This document shows, piece by piece, positions 1 to 8,047 of a stretch of DNA of 64,000 bases; position 1 is the stretch's first letter, and the number at the start of each line of letters is the position of its first letter. Source of the DNA: Undibacterium pigrum. GTDB lineage: Bacteria; Pseudomonadota; Gammaproteobacteria; Burkholderiales; Burkholderiaceae_D. The stretch is from the NCBI RefSeq assembly GCF_003201815.1, contig NZ_QJKB01000011.1, positions 109,966 to 173,965 of the forward strand, given 5' to 3'. The position numbers and the translations under genes are program-made. The notes beneath the pieces are model-generated. The model ran no database searches, was not told the origin of the DNA, and was given only the letters and a program-made list of their open reading frames with translations.

Positions 1-44
1 ATCAAGCTGAGGGCGAAAAAACCACAAATTGCTTTCAGGATTCA

Positions 45-101
45 AGTTTGCAAAGAGACTTGCCGTAACTAAGGTGTAACTAAGGTATCTCTCTGCAAAC
101 T
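45..101. repeat. Inverted repeat enclosing an 11-bp tandem repeat
   Basis: A 14-bp arm at 45-58 pairs with 88-101 (13 of 14 bases complementary). The loop holds two exact tandem copies of GTAACTAAGGT (65-75 and 76-86). It lies 22 bp before the carbonic anhydrase start codon, so it could be an operator or a leader hairpin. The repeats are seen directly; any function is inference. Confidence 0.5.
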
Positions 102-122
102 GTATCCTAAATTCATTCCACT

Positions 123-1232
123 ATGCGCCGCTCTCTCGCCTTGCTGCTACCCATGCTGTTGGCCCTGTCCGCTCAGGCGAACGACCCACCGCCGTCCAAA
201 CCCATCAAACCGGCATCCGCCAAGGAAGAAGCCTCCAGTTCTGCTTCAGCCTCAGCATCAGCCAAGGAAGAACGCAAGTCCTCTTCCAAGGAGAGCAAGG
301 AAAACAAGGAGTCTGCCAAAGAAGCCGCTATCCGTGCCAAGGAGGCACTGGCGGCCGATGAGCTGGCAGCGCGCATCGCCGAGCGCCTCAGCGTCATTCG
401 CAAGGACAAGGAGGACGCCGCAGCGCGCAGTGCGCCCAGGCCAGTAGTGAGGCCATCCTATGCCCCGCCCGTGCGCAGGCCAGAAGTAGCCAAACCCAAA
501 AATGATCATGGCACCAATAGTGCTGCAGCTGCAGGCGGGCTGGCCGTCAGCCATGCCGACATCCACTGGAGCTATAAAGGCGAAGGCGGCCCTTTGAACT
601 GGGGCAAACTCAATGTAGCCAATGCCAAATGCGATATAGGCGAAAGACAGTCCCCTATCGATATCCGTGATGGCATCAAGGTAGACCTTGACCCGATAGT
701 TTTTGATTACAAGCCCAGCCGCTTCTCCGTCATCGACAATGGCCATACCATACAGGTGAATATGGGGGCGGGTAACTATATCAATGTGCTCGGTCACAAT
801 TATGAGCTGTTGCAATTCCATTTCCATAAACCATCTGAAGAACGGGTCAATGGCAAGAGCTTTGAAATGGTAGCCCATCTGGTCCACAAGGATGCGGATG
901 GCAAACTGGCCGTGGTGGCCGTGTTGATAGAGCGCGGCAAGTCGCATAGCCTGGTGCAGCATGTCTGGAATAATCTGCCGCTGGAAAAGAATGATCCGGT
1001 ACAGGCCCTGACCACTATGGACATAACCGACATACTGCCAGTCAAACGTGATTACTATACCTATATGGGTTCACTGACGACACCACCTTGCAGCGAAGGC
1101 GTGCTATGGCTGGTTATGAAGGAGCCGGTAGAAATTTCACCAGATCAGTTAGCGATATTCAGCCGCCTGTATCCCATGAATGCACGACCCATACAAAAAA
1201 ATTCCGGACGTCTGATCAAGGAATCGAATTAA
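123..1232 (+). CDS. Alpha-class carbonic anhydrase, secreted, with long charged linker
   Basis: Predicted periplasmic zinc enzyme that interconverts CO2 and bicarbonate. Residues 1-19 form a signal peptide ending in AQA. Residues 25-130 are a low-complexity Ala/Lys/Glu/Ser stretch, probably helical or extended, that ordinary alpha-CAs lack. The catalytic domain follows (about 147-369): the zinc ligands are H233 and H235 in QFHFHKPSEE and H252 in MVAHLVH. The conserved SLTTPPCSEGVLW segment is also present, and Cys170 and the PPC cysteine fit the usual disulfide. At 369 aa it is about 120 aa longer than typical bacterial alpha-CAs because of the linker, which may span the periplasm or tether the enzyme to the wall. 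Single gene; a palindromic repeat follows the stop. Family assignment is secure; the linker role is a guess. Confidence 0.93.
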   Translation: MRRSLALLLPMLLALSAQANDPPPSKPIKPASAKEEASSSASASASAKEERKSSSKESKENKESAKEAAIRAKEALAADELAARIAERLSVIRKDKEDAAARSAPRPVVRPSYAPPVRRPEVAKPKNDHGTNSAAAAGGLAVSHADIHWSYKGEGGPLNWGKLNVANAKCDIGERQSPIDIRDGIKVDLDPIVFDYKPSRFSVIDNGHTIQVNMGAGNYINVLGHNYELLQFHFHKPSEERVNGKSFEMVAHLVHKDADGKLAVVAVLIERGKSHSLVQHVWNNLPLEKNDPVQALTTMDITDILPVKRDYYTYMGSLTTPPCSEGVLWLVMKEPVEISPDQLAIFSRLYPMNARPIQKNSGRLIKESN

Positions 1233-1242
1233 ACGGCAATAG

Positions 1243-1438
1243 TAGGACTTACGCAAAATTGTCCCAGCAAGGCTATCGCTTCAGGAAACCACCCTTGCAA
1301 GGGTGGTTCGTTTCGTCGGCAGACAACATGTTGTCTGCAATCTCCGACTTCACCGCAGCGAGAAGACAGTACTTTAGTACCGAATCTTGTTAAATGCTGA
1401 GGCTGCAACGCAGCTGGGGCGATTTTTCGGAAGTCCTA
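1243..1438. repeat. Long-form (196 bp) palindromic repeat element, copy R1
   Basis: The ends are inverted (TAGGACTTACG at the left, a degenerate CGGAAGTCCTA at the right). Inside are nested hairpins: a CCACCCTTGCAAGGGTGG palindrome, ACAACATGTTGT, and the core GTACTTTAGTAC at 1369-1380. It is closely similar along its whole length to the element at 5499-5693. It carries no ORF of its own and looks like a non-autonomous (MITE/REP-like) element. Its right end supplies the TAG stop of the next gene on the minus strand. Confidence 0.85.
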
Positions 1439-1873
1439 TCTTGAGGCCGGCCAGTCCGGCCTCAGTTCTTTACGCACCACCAGTTTCAAACCTGACCATA
1501 TTTCGCTGACGGCGCAGACCTTGATGTCGACATAACCCATGGGCAGGGCAACTTCCCTGATCGTGTCTTCAGTGATATCGGTAGGTCGCTTCGAGGCTTT
1601 CTTGGGCCAGGATACCCAGATTGCCGCATCACTCCTCAAGCTGCTTTTATAAGCCAGCAATTCCTTGACGAGGATAGTTTTTTTGTCAGTGAACAGATGG
1701 ACGATATCTGTTGCAGTGCTCAGTTTTTTTTCAAAGACGACATCTGCCGGCAAATCCTTGAGCAAATCCAGATAATTGTCCGGCGCTTTTCTGACACAGA
1801 CATGGCTGCCAGTCTGTATGCCCAGTTTTTTGGGCAACGGCGTGCCTGAGTATCCGGTGGAAACAGAGTTCAT
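1436..1873 (-). CDS. DUF3052 family protein
   Basis: A small cytoplasmic protein of 145 aa. The N-terminal TGYSGTPLPKKLGI, the central VHLFTDKK and WVSWPKKASKRPTDITED, and the C-terminal VDIKVCAVSEIWSGLKLVVRK are the pattern I associate with DUF3052, whose function is unknown. Length is normal for the family. The stop codon lies inside the terminal inverted repeat of element R1, so the last residues (about WPASR) may have been set by the insertion. It is convergent with the carbonic anhydrase gene and probably monocistronic. Confidence 0.8.
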   Translation of the reverse strand: MNSVSTGYSGTPLPKKLGIQTGSHVCVRKAPDNYLDLLKDLPADVVFEKKLSTATDIVHLFTDKKTILVKELLAYKSSLRSDAAIWVSWPKKASKRPTDITEDTIREVALPMGYVDIKVCAVSEIWSGLKLVVRKELRPDWPASR

Positions 1874-1937
1874 CGTAAAAGAGAATTAAGAACAGCATCT
1901 GGCTGGCAGATGCTGCCGGGACCTCAATCAATCTGAT

Positions 1938-2396
1938 TTATTTATAGATGCCGCATGCCACGATGACATCCCCATTTTTTTCAAAATAAGTGGATTTCAG
2001 TTCTATTACTTTGGTAGTCGGATTAGGCCATTTGTAGTCTATCCAGCCCTTACCCTTGCTCTTGGCGATGGCCAGCAATTCTTCAATAAAAGGCTTCTCG
2101 TCTACATCTTTCAGTGTGCTGAGATTTTTGCCTATCAATTTGGCATTGGCACCATGTGCCAATACTTTGCCATTCAAATCCAGCACAAAAATATACATGT
2201 CACGGTCTATGAAGCTGCCAGTGGCATTATTGAATTCACTATAGGCAGCTTCATTGCCCTTGGTTTTGATATAGGGGATGGCTTTTTTCACCATGGCTTC
2301 AGCTTCCTGAGTTGTACCATGATCTGCTGCCAATACGCTGTGACTGACAAAAACACTGAAGAACATCAGTGCCAGGAATTTAATGAAACTACGCAT
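1938..2396 (-). CDS. Secreted single-Cache-domain protein
   Basis: 152 aa with a signal peptide (about 1-24, cleavage after VLA). The rest is one Cache-type sensor domain: the DMYIFVLDLNGKVLAHG strand pair, then LIGKNLSTLKDVDEKPFIEELLAIAKSKGKGWIDYKWPNP and the terminal VACGIYK. Such domains normally form the periplasmic part of chemoreceptors or kinases; here there is no transmembrane or output domain. It probably works as a free periplasmic ligand binder. A strong AAGGAG ribosome site sits just upstream of the start. Neighbours give no clue to the ligand. Confidence 0.8.
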   Translation of the reverse strand: MRSFIKFLALMFFSVFVSHSVLAADHGTTQEAEAMVKKAIPYIKTKGNEAAYSEFNNATGSFIDRDMYIFVLDLNGKVLAHGANAKLIGKNLSTLKDVDEKPFIEELLAIAKSKGKGWIDYKWPNPTTKVIELKSTYFEKNGDVIVACGIYK

Positions 2397-2532
2397 GATA
2401 AGTCTCCTTTATTGTTGTGGGATACCAAATTCCGGTAGTTCATCAAACTCCAGGAATCTGATATCCCTCAACATACAACTATCTGCGCTTCATTACTATC
2501 AAACTTGCATACAAGTAACAAAAATTAGCTTT

Positions 2533-2561
2533 GCTTATGCGGGCTTATGCGGGCTTATGCG
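2533..2561. repeat. 10-bp tandem repeat, three copies, at a gene end
   Basis: GCTTATGCGG occurs as two full copies and a third lacking its last base (GCTTATGCG), and it spans the 3' end of the molybdenum hydroxylase gene. The stop codon (2555-2557, TTA on the plus strand) lies inside the third unit. Copy-number change here would mostly alter sequence after the stop. Confidence 0.7.
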
Positions 2562-4801
2562 TTCTTATAAGGCAGTTCACGCCAACGCTTGCCACTGACC
2601 CTGGCGATGGCATTCGCAAAAGCGGGTGCCAGCGCTGGCAAGCCGGGCTCACCCATGCCAGTAGGTGCATCTGCACTGGGGACGATGTGCACTGCTACTT
2701 GTGGCATATCGGTAATACGTGGCACGACAAAGTCACCGAAATTGCTTTGCTCAACCACACCATCCTTGAGTGTGATCGCTGCACCCGGCAGGCACATCGA
2801 CAGACCCATCAATGCCGCCCCCTGTACCTGGGCCTCCACGCTTTTTGGGTTGACAGCCAGGTTGCAATGCACACCCGCAGTCACCTTATGCAGTTTGGGC
2901 TGGCCATTTTTCATGGATGCCTCAACCACGTAAGCAACGACAGACGAAAATGATTCATGCACAGCTACACCATAGGCACGTCCTGCTGGCAATTTCTTTT
3001 TGCCATAGCCAGATTTTTCCACTGCCAGTTGCAATGCCGCTTTATGCCGTGGATGTTTGTCACCCATGAGTTTCAGGCGGTAAGCCACCGGGTCTTGCTT
3101 GGTGGTCTGGGCAATTTCATCGATCAGGGTTTCCATGACAAAGGCGGTGTGGGTAGAACCCACGCTGCGCCACCACAAGACCGGCACATTGATCTTGGGA
3201 TGATGGACAGACAGGCGCATAGGCATTTCATACGGTTCTTTCATGCCTTCAACTGCCGTGATATCCACACCATCTTTGACCATCATGGATTCAAACGGCG
3301 TGCCACCAACGATGGACTGGCCGACGATGACATGATCCCAGCCCAGGATATTGCCCTGGGCATCAAACCCTATCTCTGCCTTGTGCAAATGCATGGGGCG
3401 GTAGTAACCACCCTTGACATCATCCTCACGGCTCCACAGCGTGCGTACCGGTGCATCCAGCCCCGCTGTTTGTGCTGCCTTGGCAACATTGCAGGCTTCC
3501 ACCACATAATCACTGGTAGCAATCGCGCGGCGACCGAAACCGCCACCTGCATACTGGGTATGCACGGCGATATTTTCCGGCTTCAGGCCCAGGGTCTTGG
3601 CAGCGGCGAAACCATCGAGTCCTGGCATTTGCGTGCCCATCCACAATTCTGCCTTGTCGCCTTTGATGGCAACCGTGCAATTCAGCGGTTCCATAGGGGT
3701 ATGGGCAAGATAGGGGAAGACAAATTCGGCATTCAGCTTATGTGGTGCTGTCGCTATTTTCGAGACATCATCATTGAACTTCAACGCTCCCTGCTTCTTC
3801 GCCAGCTCTTTATAGCTGGCCAGCATTTTGGCGGAGTCCACTTTTTCTACGCCATCAGTATCCCATTCCAGCTTGAGGGCATCGCGGGCCTGTTTGGCTG
3901 GCCAGTAACCAGTCGCAATAATCGCCACGCCTTCGCCACCCCGGTCGGTAGGCACGCGCAGCACTGCCTTGACACCCTTGATGGCTTTTGCCGCCGTGTC
4001 ATCAATAGTCTTGACCCTGGCACCAAATACCGGTGGCCGTGCGACTACCGCAGTCAGCATGCCGGGCAGGTGGGTATCAATACCAAAATCCTGGGTGCCT
4101 GTGGACTTGGCTTTGGCATCAAGGCGTCCTGTGGGTTTGCCTATCAGGCGGAAGTTTTTCGGGTCTTTCAGCGTGACTTTTTCTGGCACTGGCAATTTCA
4201 TGGCAGCATCTGCCAAGTCGCCATAGCCCAGTTTCTTGCCACCGGGGCCGATGACATTGCCATTTTCAGTACGCAGGCTGGCAGGATCAACTTGCCACTG
4301 GTTGGCCGCAGCCTGTATCAGCATGGCACGGGTGCGAGCACCAAGTTCGCGGTATTGCGTATAGGAGTGGGCGATGGAGTTCGAGCCCCCCGTCAAATGC
4401 ATGCCAAACGCCGGGTCGACATAGGCAGGGTGGTTATTGCCATTCGCGCTTTTGACCCTGGACCAGTCGGCATCGAGTTCTTCGGCCAGTATCAGGGGCA
4501 GGCTGGTTTGCACACCCTGGCCAAATTCCAGGCGGTTGAAGGTGACAGTGACTGTGCCATCCTTGGCTATCTGTACGAATGCGCCAGGTTGTTCAGTAGG
4601 CTTCAAACCAGCGGGTGCTTTGGCGGCAGCATCCTGCGCTGTTGCCAGCATGGGATAGCAACCCAGGGCAAAACCGCTGGCTGTGGCCATCTTCAAAAAG
4701 CTGCGGCGGCTCAGGCCAGCAGGTGCGGTTTCAGGTGTAGCAGATTGCAGTAGCGACAGCAGATGGCGTGGCATCTCATCAAGGCGGGCTTCAAAATGCA
4801 T
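2555..4801 (-). CDS. Molybdopterin-binding subunit of xanthine dehydrogenase-family oxidoreductase (IorB type)
   Basis: Large catalytic subunit of a molybdenum hydroxylase that inserts water-derived oxygen into aldehydes or N-heterocycles. A twin-arginine signal (SRRSFLKMATASGFALG, R32-R33) predicts folded export to the periplasm. The molybdopterin loop GGGFGRR lies near residues 417-424, and the catalytic glutamate is in GEPGLPALAPA near 717. Length (748 aa) and the Tat signal fit the isoquinoline 1-oxidoreductase beta-subunit family. It follows the 2Fe-2S subunit gene by 11 bp in one operon. No FAD subunit or cytochrome c gene is next to it, so electrons must go to an acceptor encoded elsewhere. 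Substrate unknown. Confidence 0.92.
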   Translation of the reverse strand: MHFEARLDEMPRHLLSLLQSATPETAPAGLSRRSFLKMATASGFALGCYPMLATAQDAAAKAPAGLKPTEQPGAFVQIAKDGTVTVTFNRLEFGQGVQTSLPLILAEELDADWSRVKSANGNNHPAYVDPAFGMHLTGGSNSIAHSYTQYRELGARTRAMLIQAAANQWQVDPASLRTENGNVIGPGGKKLGYGDLADAAMKLPVPEKVTLKDPKNFRLIGKPTGRLDAKAKSTGTQDFGIDTHLPGMLTAVVARPPVFGARVKTIDDTAAKAIKGVKAVLRVPTDRGGEGVAIIATGYWPAKQARDALKLEWDTDGVEKVDSAKMLASYKELAKKQGALKFNDDVSKIATAPHKLNAEFVFPYLAHTPMEPLNCTVAIKGDKAELWMGTQMPGLDGFAAAKTLGLKPENIAVHTQYAGGGFGRRAIATSDYVVEACNVAKAAQTAGLDAPVRTLWSREDDVKGGYYRPMHLHKAEIGFDAQGNILGWDHVIVGQSIVGGTPFESMMVKDGVDITAVEGMKEPYEMPMRLSVHHPKINVPVLWWRSVGSTHTAFVMETLIDEIAQTTKQDPVAYRLKLMGDKHPRHKAALQLAVEKSGYGKKKLPAGRAYGVAVHESFSSVVAYVVEASMKNGQPKLHKVTAGVHCNLAVNPKSVEAQVQGAALMGLSMCLPGAAITLKDGVVEQSNFGDFVVPRITDMPQVAVHIVPSADAPTGMGEPGLPALAPAFANAIARVSGKRWRELPYKNA

Positions 4802-4812
4802 GGCTATTCTCC

Positions 4813-5271
4813 TCAGGCCAGAGTGGATGCAGCATCATGGATGGCAGCACGGATGCGCACATAGGTACCACATCGGCAGATATTGCCTGCCATGGCGCCG
4901 TCGATATCTGCATCGCTGGGTTTCTTGTTGGTTTTCAACAATGCAGTGGCGCTCATGATCTGCCCGCTTTGACAGTAACCGCATTGAGCAACATCATGTT
5001 TGATCCAGGCAGCCTGCACGGCCTTGCCGACCTTGTCCTGGCTCATGGCTTCGATCGTGGTGATTTTTTGGCCAGCGGCGGCTGAAATCGGTGTAACGCA
5101 AGAGCGTATTGCCTGGCCATTCAAATGCACGGTACAGGCACCACACAATGCCGCACCGCAGCCAAACTTGGTGCCTGTCAGGCCCAGTGAGTCACGTAGC
5201 GCCCATAGCACTGGCGTGGATGGGTCAGCATCTAGCTGGTGTTCTTTGCTATTGATATTCAGTGCAGTCAT
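4813..5271 (-). CDS. (2Fe-2S)-binding subunit of molybdenum hydroxylase (IorA type)
   Basis: 152-aa electron-transfer subunit. The first cluster is plant-ferredoxin-like (GCGAALCGACTVHL with a later RSC), and the second is the helical QCGYCQSGQIM...ICRCGTY cluster. It relays electrons from the molybdenum subunit encoded just downstream. I chose the ATG at 5271 because GGAG lies about 10 bases upstream and the protein then begins directly with the ferredoxin fold; an in-frame ATG at 5286 is possible. It has no signal peptide, so it presumably travels with the Tat-targeted large subunit. Confidence 0.93.
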   Translation of the reverse strand: MTALNINSKEHQLDADPSTPVLWALRDSLGLTGTKFGCGAALCGACTVHLNGQAIRSCVTPISAAAGQKITTIEAMSQDKVGKAVQAAWIKHDVAQCGYCQSGQIMSATALLKTNKKPSDADIDGAMAGNICRCGTYVRIRAAIHDAASTLA

Positions 5272-5423
5272 GGAATAGTTCTCCATCCGGTGAGGTGGTT
5301 GCAGGGGCGGAACAGGAAAAAAACGGGGAAAACAGAGTGGACAAGTCTGGCAAACAGACCCATCCATATTTGGTTTACTTAACTACTATAGAATATTTTT
5401 AGCGTTTGGGTGCGAGAGACGAA

Positions 5424-5457
5424 AAAACCACGGAAAAGCTTTGTTTTCCGTGGTTTT
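5424..5457 (-). terminator. Rho-independent terminator
   Basis: A perfect 14-bp stem (AAAACCACGGAAAA paired with TTTTCCGTGGTTTT, loop GCTTTG) with A and T runs on both sides. It can work in either direction but fits best as the end of the minus-strand transporter/ligase operon before the IorA gene. Confidence 0.85.
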
Positions 5458-5498
5458 ATTTGCACTTATTGAGTAATGTGGTCGAGCAGAATTTTTCT

Positions 5499-5693
5499 TA
5501 GGACTTACGCAAAATTGTCCCAGCAAGGCTACCGCCAATAAAACCTCCCTGGCAAGGGAGGTTCGTTCCGTCGGCAGACAATACATTGTCTGAAACCCCG
5601 ACTACACCGTAGCGACGAAGACAGTACTTTAGTACCGAATCTTGCTAAACACGGGAGCTGCAACGCAGCTGGGGCGGTTTTGCGTAAGTCCTA
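5499..5693. repeat. Long-form (195 bp) palindromic repeat element, copy R2
   Basis: Perfect terminal inverted repeats (TAGGACTTACGCAAAA and the complement ending AAGTCCTA). It contains the core GTACTTTAGTAC at 5624-5635 and an extra module with two small hairpins (CCTCCCTGGCAAGGGAGG and GACAATACATTGTC). It ends two bases before the stop codon of the minus-strand CoA ligase gene. It is a sister copy of the element at 1243-1438 and a longer version of those at 6973 and 23689. Confidence 0.88.
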
Positions 5694-5694
5694 T

Positions 5695-6948
5695 TTATTC
5701 GTATTTGCGGGCGTCGTCTATTACCTTGCCATCGTTTGCCAGGCTGCCGACCGCAACAAACTGCACATCGCCACGCAATTTGGTGACATCGCGCAGGCTG
5801 TCGACAATCGCGGCTTGCAAGGTGGAATTGCCAGTCACAGTTTCACAATGCAGGCTCATGACATCGTTCGCCATTTCGCCAGTCACCACCAGCCTGGCCT
5901 TGCTGATTTCAGGATGACGCTTGACCACTTCGGCGACTTGCGAAGGATGGACAAACATGCCCTTGACCTTGGTCGTTTGGTCTGCTCGCCCCATCCAGCC
6001 CTTGATGCGCTGATTGGTACGGCCACAGGGCGAAATGCCAGGCAGTATCGCCGACATATCGCCAGTACCAAAACGTATCAGCGGGTAGTCAGGGTTGAAG
6101 GAAGTGATGATAACTTCGCCAACTTCACCTTCTGCCACCAGGTCACCCGTGCCAGGACGGACGATTTCGAGTATCAGGTCTTCATCCAGTATCATGCCGG
6201 GATTGACCTGGCCATCGGTCACGCTTTCATAGGCAATATTGCCTATGTCGGCAGATGCATAGATTTGCAATACCTGGGCTACGCCATGTTCCTGCAGCCA
6301 TTTGCGCAAGGAAGGTGGCAGTGCTTCGGCACCGACGATGGCGCGCTGTACGCTGGAAATATCGGCGCCCATGTCCAGGGCTTTTTCCAGGATGATTTTC
6401 AGGAAACTGGGCGTACCTATATAGGCATCAGGCCGCAGTTCTGCCATGGCCTGTACCTGCATTTCCGTCTGGCCTATACCGGCCGGGATGACGGCGCAAC
6501 CTATGCGGGCAGCGGCGCTCTCCACCATGAAGGCGGCAGGCGTGAAATGATAGGAAAAACAGTTTTGCAAGAGATGACCAGCCCGCAAGCCTATTGCATG
6601 CATGGGGCGGGCGAAGCGCCACCAGTCCTGGCCGCGTCCTTCCGGGTCAAAGATGGGGCCGGGCGACATGAAGATATGTCCCATCTGCCGCGCTGGGGTG
6701 GTATTGAGGCCACCAAACGGTGGCAAGGCTTTTTGCAAATCCTTGAGATCGGATTTGCGTGTCACCGGCAATTGCGCCAGTGCACTGCGGCTCTTGATGT
6801 CATGCGCATCCACGCCTTGCAATATCCTGCCCCAGCCTTCTGCAGTCTGGGCATGGGCAATCAATTGCGGCAGCTTGTTCATCAGCGCTTGTTCGCGGCT
6901 TTGTGGATTGCGGGTTTCCAGGGCGTCCAGATAGTCACTCATGAGCAT
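5695..6948 (-). CDS. Phenylacetate-CoA ligase-like AMP-binding protein
   Basis: 417-aa member of the adenylate-forming family nearest to PaaK: IYASADIGNIAYES, a PDYPLIRFGTGDMSAILPG segment, RIKGWMGRADQTTKVKGMFVHPSQVAEV, and a C-terminal AMP-binding extension. It should activate a carboxylic acid to its CoA thioester. It is the last gene of the minus-strand transporter cluster and is separated from livF by repeat R3. Together with the second ligase at 12455 this suggests the transporter imports an acid that is CoA-activated on entry. The start at 6948 is followed two codons later by another ATG (6942); neither has a strong ribosome site. Confidence 0.85.
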   Translation of the reverse strand: MLMSDYLDALETRNPQSREQALMNKLPQLIAHAQTAEGWGRILQGVDAHDIKSRSALAQLPVTRKSDLKDLQKALPPFGGLNTTPARQMGHIFMSPGPIFDPEGRGQDWWRFARPMHAIGLRAGHLLQNCFSYHFTPAAFMVESAAARIGCAVIPAGIGQTEMQVQAMAELRPDAYIGTPSFLKIILEKALDMGADISSVQRAIVGAEALPPSLRKWLQEHGVAQVLQIYASADIGNIAYESVTDGQVNPGMILDEDLILEIVRPGTGDLVAEGEVGEVIITSFNPDYPLIRFGTGDMSAILPGISPCGRTNQRIKGWMGRADQTTKVKGMFVHPSQVAEVVKRHPEISKARLVVTGEMANDVMSLHCETVTGNSTLQAAIVDSLRDVTKLRGDVQFVAVGSLANDGKVIDDARKYE

Positions 6949-6972
6949 GCTCTATAGTGGTTGATTTGTCGT

Positions 6973-7075
6973 TAGGACTTACGCAAAACCGCCCCAGCAG
7001 CGTTGCAGCTCCTAGCCGTACCATTCGTACTGTCTTCGTCGCTGCGCCTTGCTGGGACAATTTTGCGTAAGTCCT
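6973..7075. repeat. Short-form (103 bp) palindromic repeat element, copy R3
   Basis: TAGGACTTACGCAAAA at the left pairs with TTTTGCGTAAGTCCT at the right; the central core is degenerate (CGTACCATTCGTACTG). It lies between the livF stop and the start of the CoA ligase gene, that is, inside a presumed operon. Transcribed, it would fold into one long hairpin. Confidence 0.87.
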
Positions 7076-7111
7076 GTTTTTGCATCTGTGTTGCTGAATA
7101 TTTTTTGTTGT

Positions 7112-7972
7112 TTATGCCAGCCAACGCTTGCGTCGGCGATAAAATTTCATATCCTTGAAACTCTTGCGGCCTGCGCCTGAGACACCAAGATAAAATTCCT
7201 TGACGTCTTCATTGCTGCTGAGGTCCTTTGCCTCGCCTTCCATGACGACCCTGCCGTTTTCCAGGATGTAGCCAAAGTCGGCATAACGCAGGGCGACATT
7301 GGTGTTTTGTTCGGCCAGCAGGAAAGAGACTTTTTCCTGCACATTAAGACTTTTGACGATTTCAAAAATTTCTTCCACCAGTTGTGGTGCTATGCCCATC
7401 GATGGTTCATCCAGCAAGATCATCGACGGTTTGGCCATCAGGGCGCGGCCTATCGCGCACATCTGTTGTTCACCACCTGAGGTATAACCGGCTTGTGAAT
7501 TGCGGCGTTCACGCAGGCGCGGGAAGTAGTGATACACCTTCTCCAGCTCGGCCTTGAGTTCACTGCGCGACAGGCTGCGCGTGTAGGCACCGGTCAGCAG
7601 GTTTTCTTCTACCGTTAAATGCCCAAAACAATGGCGGCCTTCCATGACTTGCGACAGGCCACGCTTGACCAGTTCATTTGGCGTCAGGTGATCGACGCGC
7701 TGGCCGCGGAAAGTAATATCGCCCTTGGTGATATCGCCGCGCTCGTTACGCAGCAGTGTCGATATCGCTTTCAGCGTGGTTGATTTACCCGCCCCATTGG
7801 CACCCAGCAAGGCAACGATCTTCCCTTGCGGTACTTGCAGGGAAATACCTTTCAACACCAGGATCACATGATCGTAGATGACTTCGATATTATTGACGCT
7901 GAGATAGGCGATGTCGGTCGCTGCTGCCGTTGCCGCCGTTGCCGCTTCTGCCGTAATGCTATGAACGCTCAT
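7112..7972 (-). CDS. livF: Branched-chain-type ABC transporter ATP-binding protein
   Basis: 286-aa cytoplasmic ATPase of the LivF class. Walker A is GANGAGKST, the signature is SGGEQQM, and Walker B is PSMILLDEPS. It energises import together with the LivG-like ATPase at 11655 and the permeases at 9480 and 10581. I took the ATG at 7972; a longer reading would need a TTG at 7999. The N-terminus carries an Ala/Thr-rich segment and the C-terminus a basic tail (RRRKRW), both beyond the usual LivF boundaries. Confidence 0.93.
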   Translation of the reverse strand: MSVHSITAEAATAATAAATDIAYLSVNNIEVIYDHVILVLKGISLQVPQGKIVALLGANGAGKSTTLKAISTLLRNERGDITKGDITFRGQRVDHLTPNELVKRGLSQVMEGRHCFGHLTVEENLLTGAYTRSLSRSELKAELEKVYHYFPRLRERRNSQAGYTSGGEQQMCAIGRALMAKPSMILLDEPSMGIAPQLVEEIFEIVKSLNVQEKVSFLLAEQNTNVALRYADFGYILENGRVVMEGEAKDLSSNEDVKEFYLGVSGAGRKSFKDMKFYRRRKRWLA

Positions 7973-8047
7973 GATCTTGATCTGCAATGATTTGTACAAA
8001 GGGGGGGCGGAGGCACAGTCTGGCCTCCGCTGGTTACTGCTTACCGC

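Noticed and set aside
1088..1393. 101-codon frame running through repeat R1
   Set aside because: It overlaps the carbonic anhydrase end and then translates the palindromic repeat; not a gene.
1243..1438. Insertion sequence
   Set aside because: It has inverted ends but no transposase frame and is under 200 bp; treated as a non-autonomous repeat.
2533..2561. CRISPR-like short direct repeats
   Set aside because: Three contiguous 10-bp units without spacers; a simple tandem repeat.
2957..4753. 598-codon open frame on the plus strand
   Set aside because: It is antisense to the well-supported molybdenum hydroxylase subunit, has Cys/His/Arg-rich composition and no recognisable motif.
5680..6957. 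425-codon open frame on the plus strand
   Set aside because: Antisense to the PaaK-like ligase and begins inside repeat R2; shadow of the real gene.
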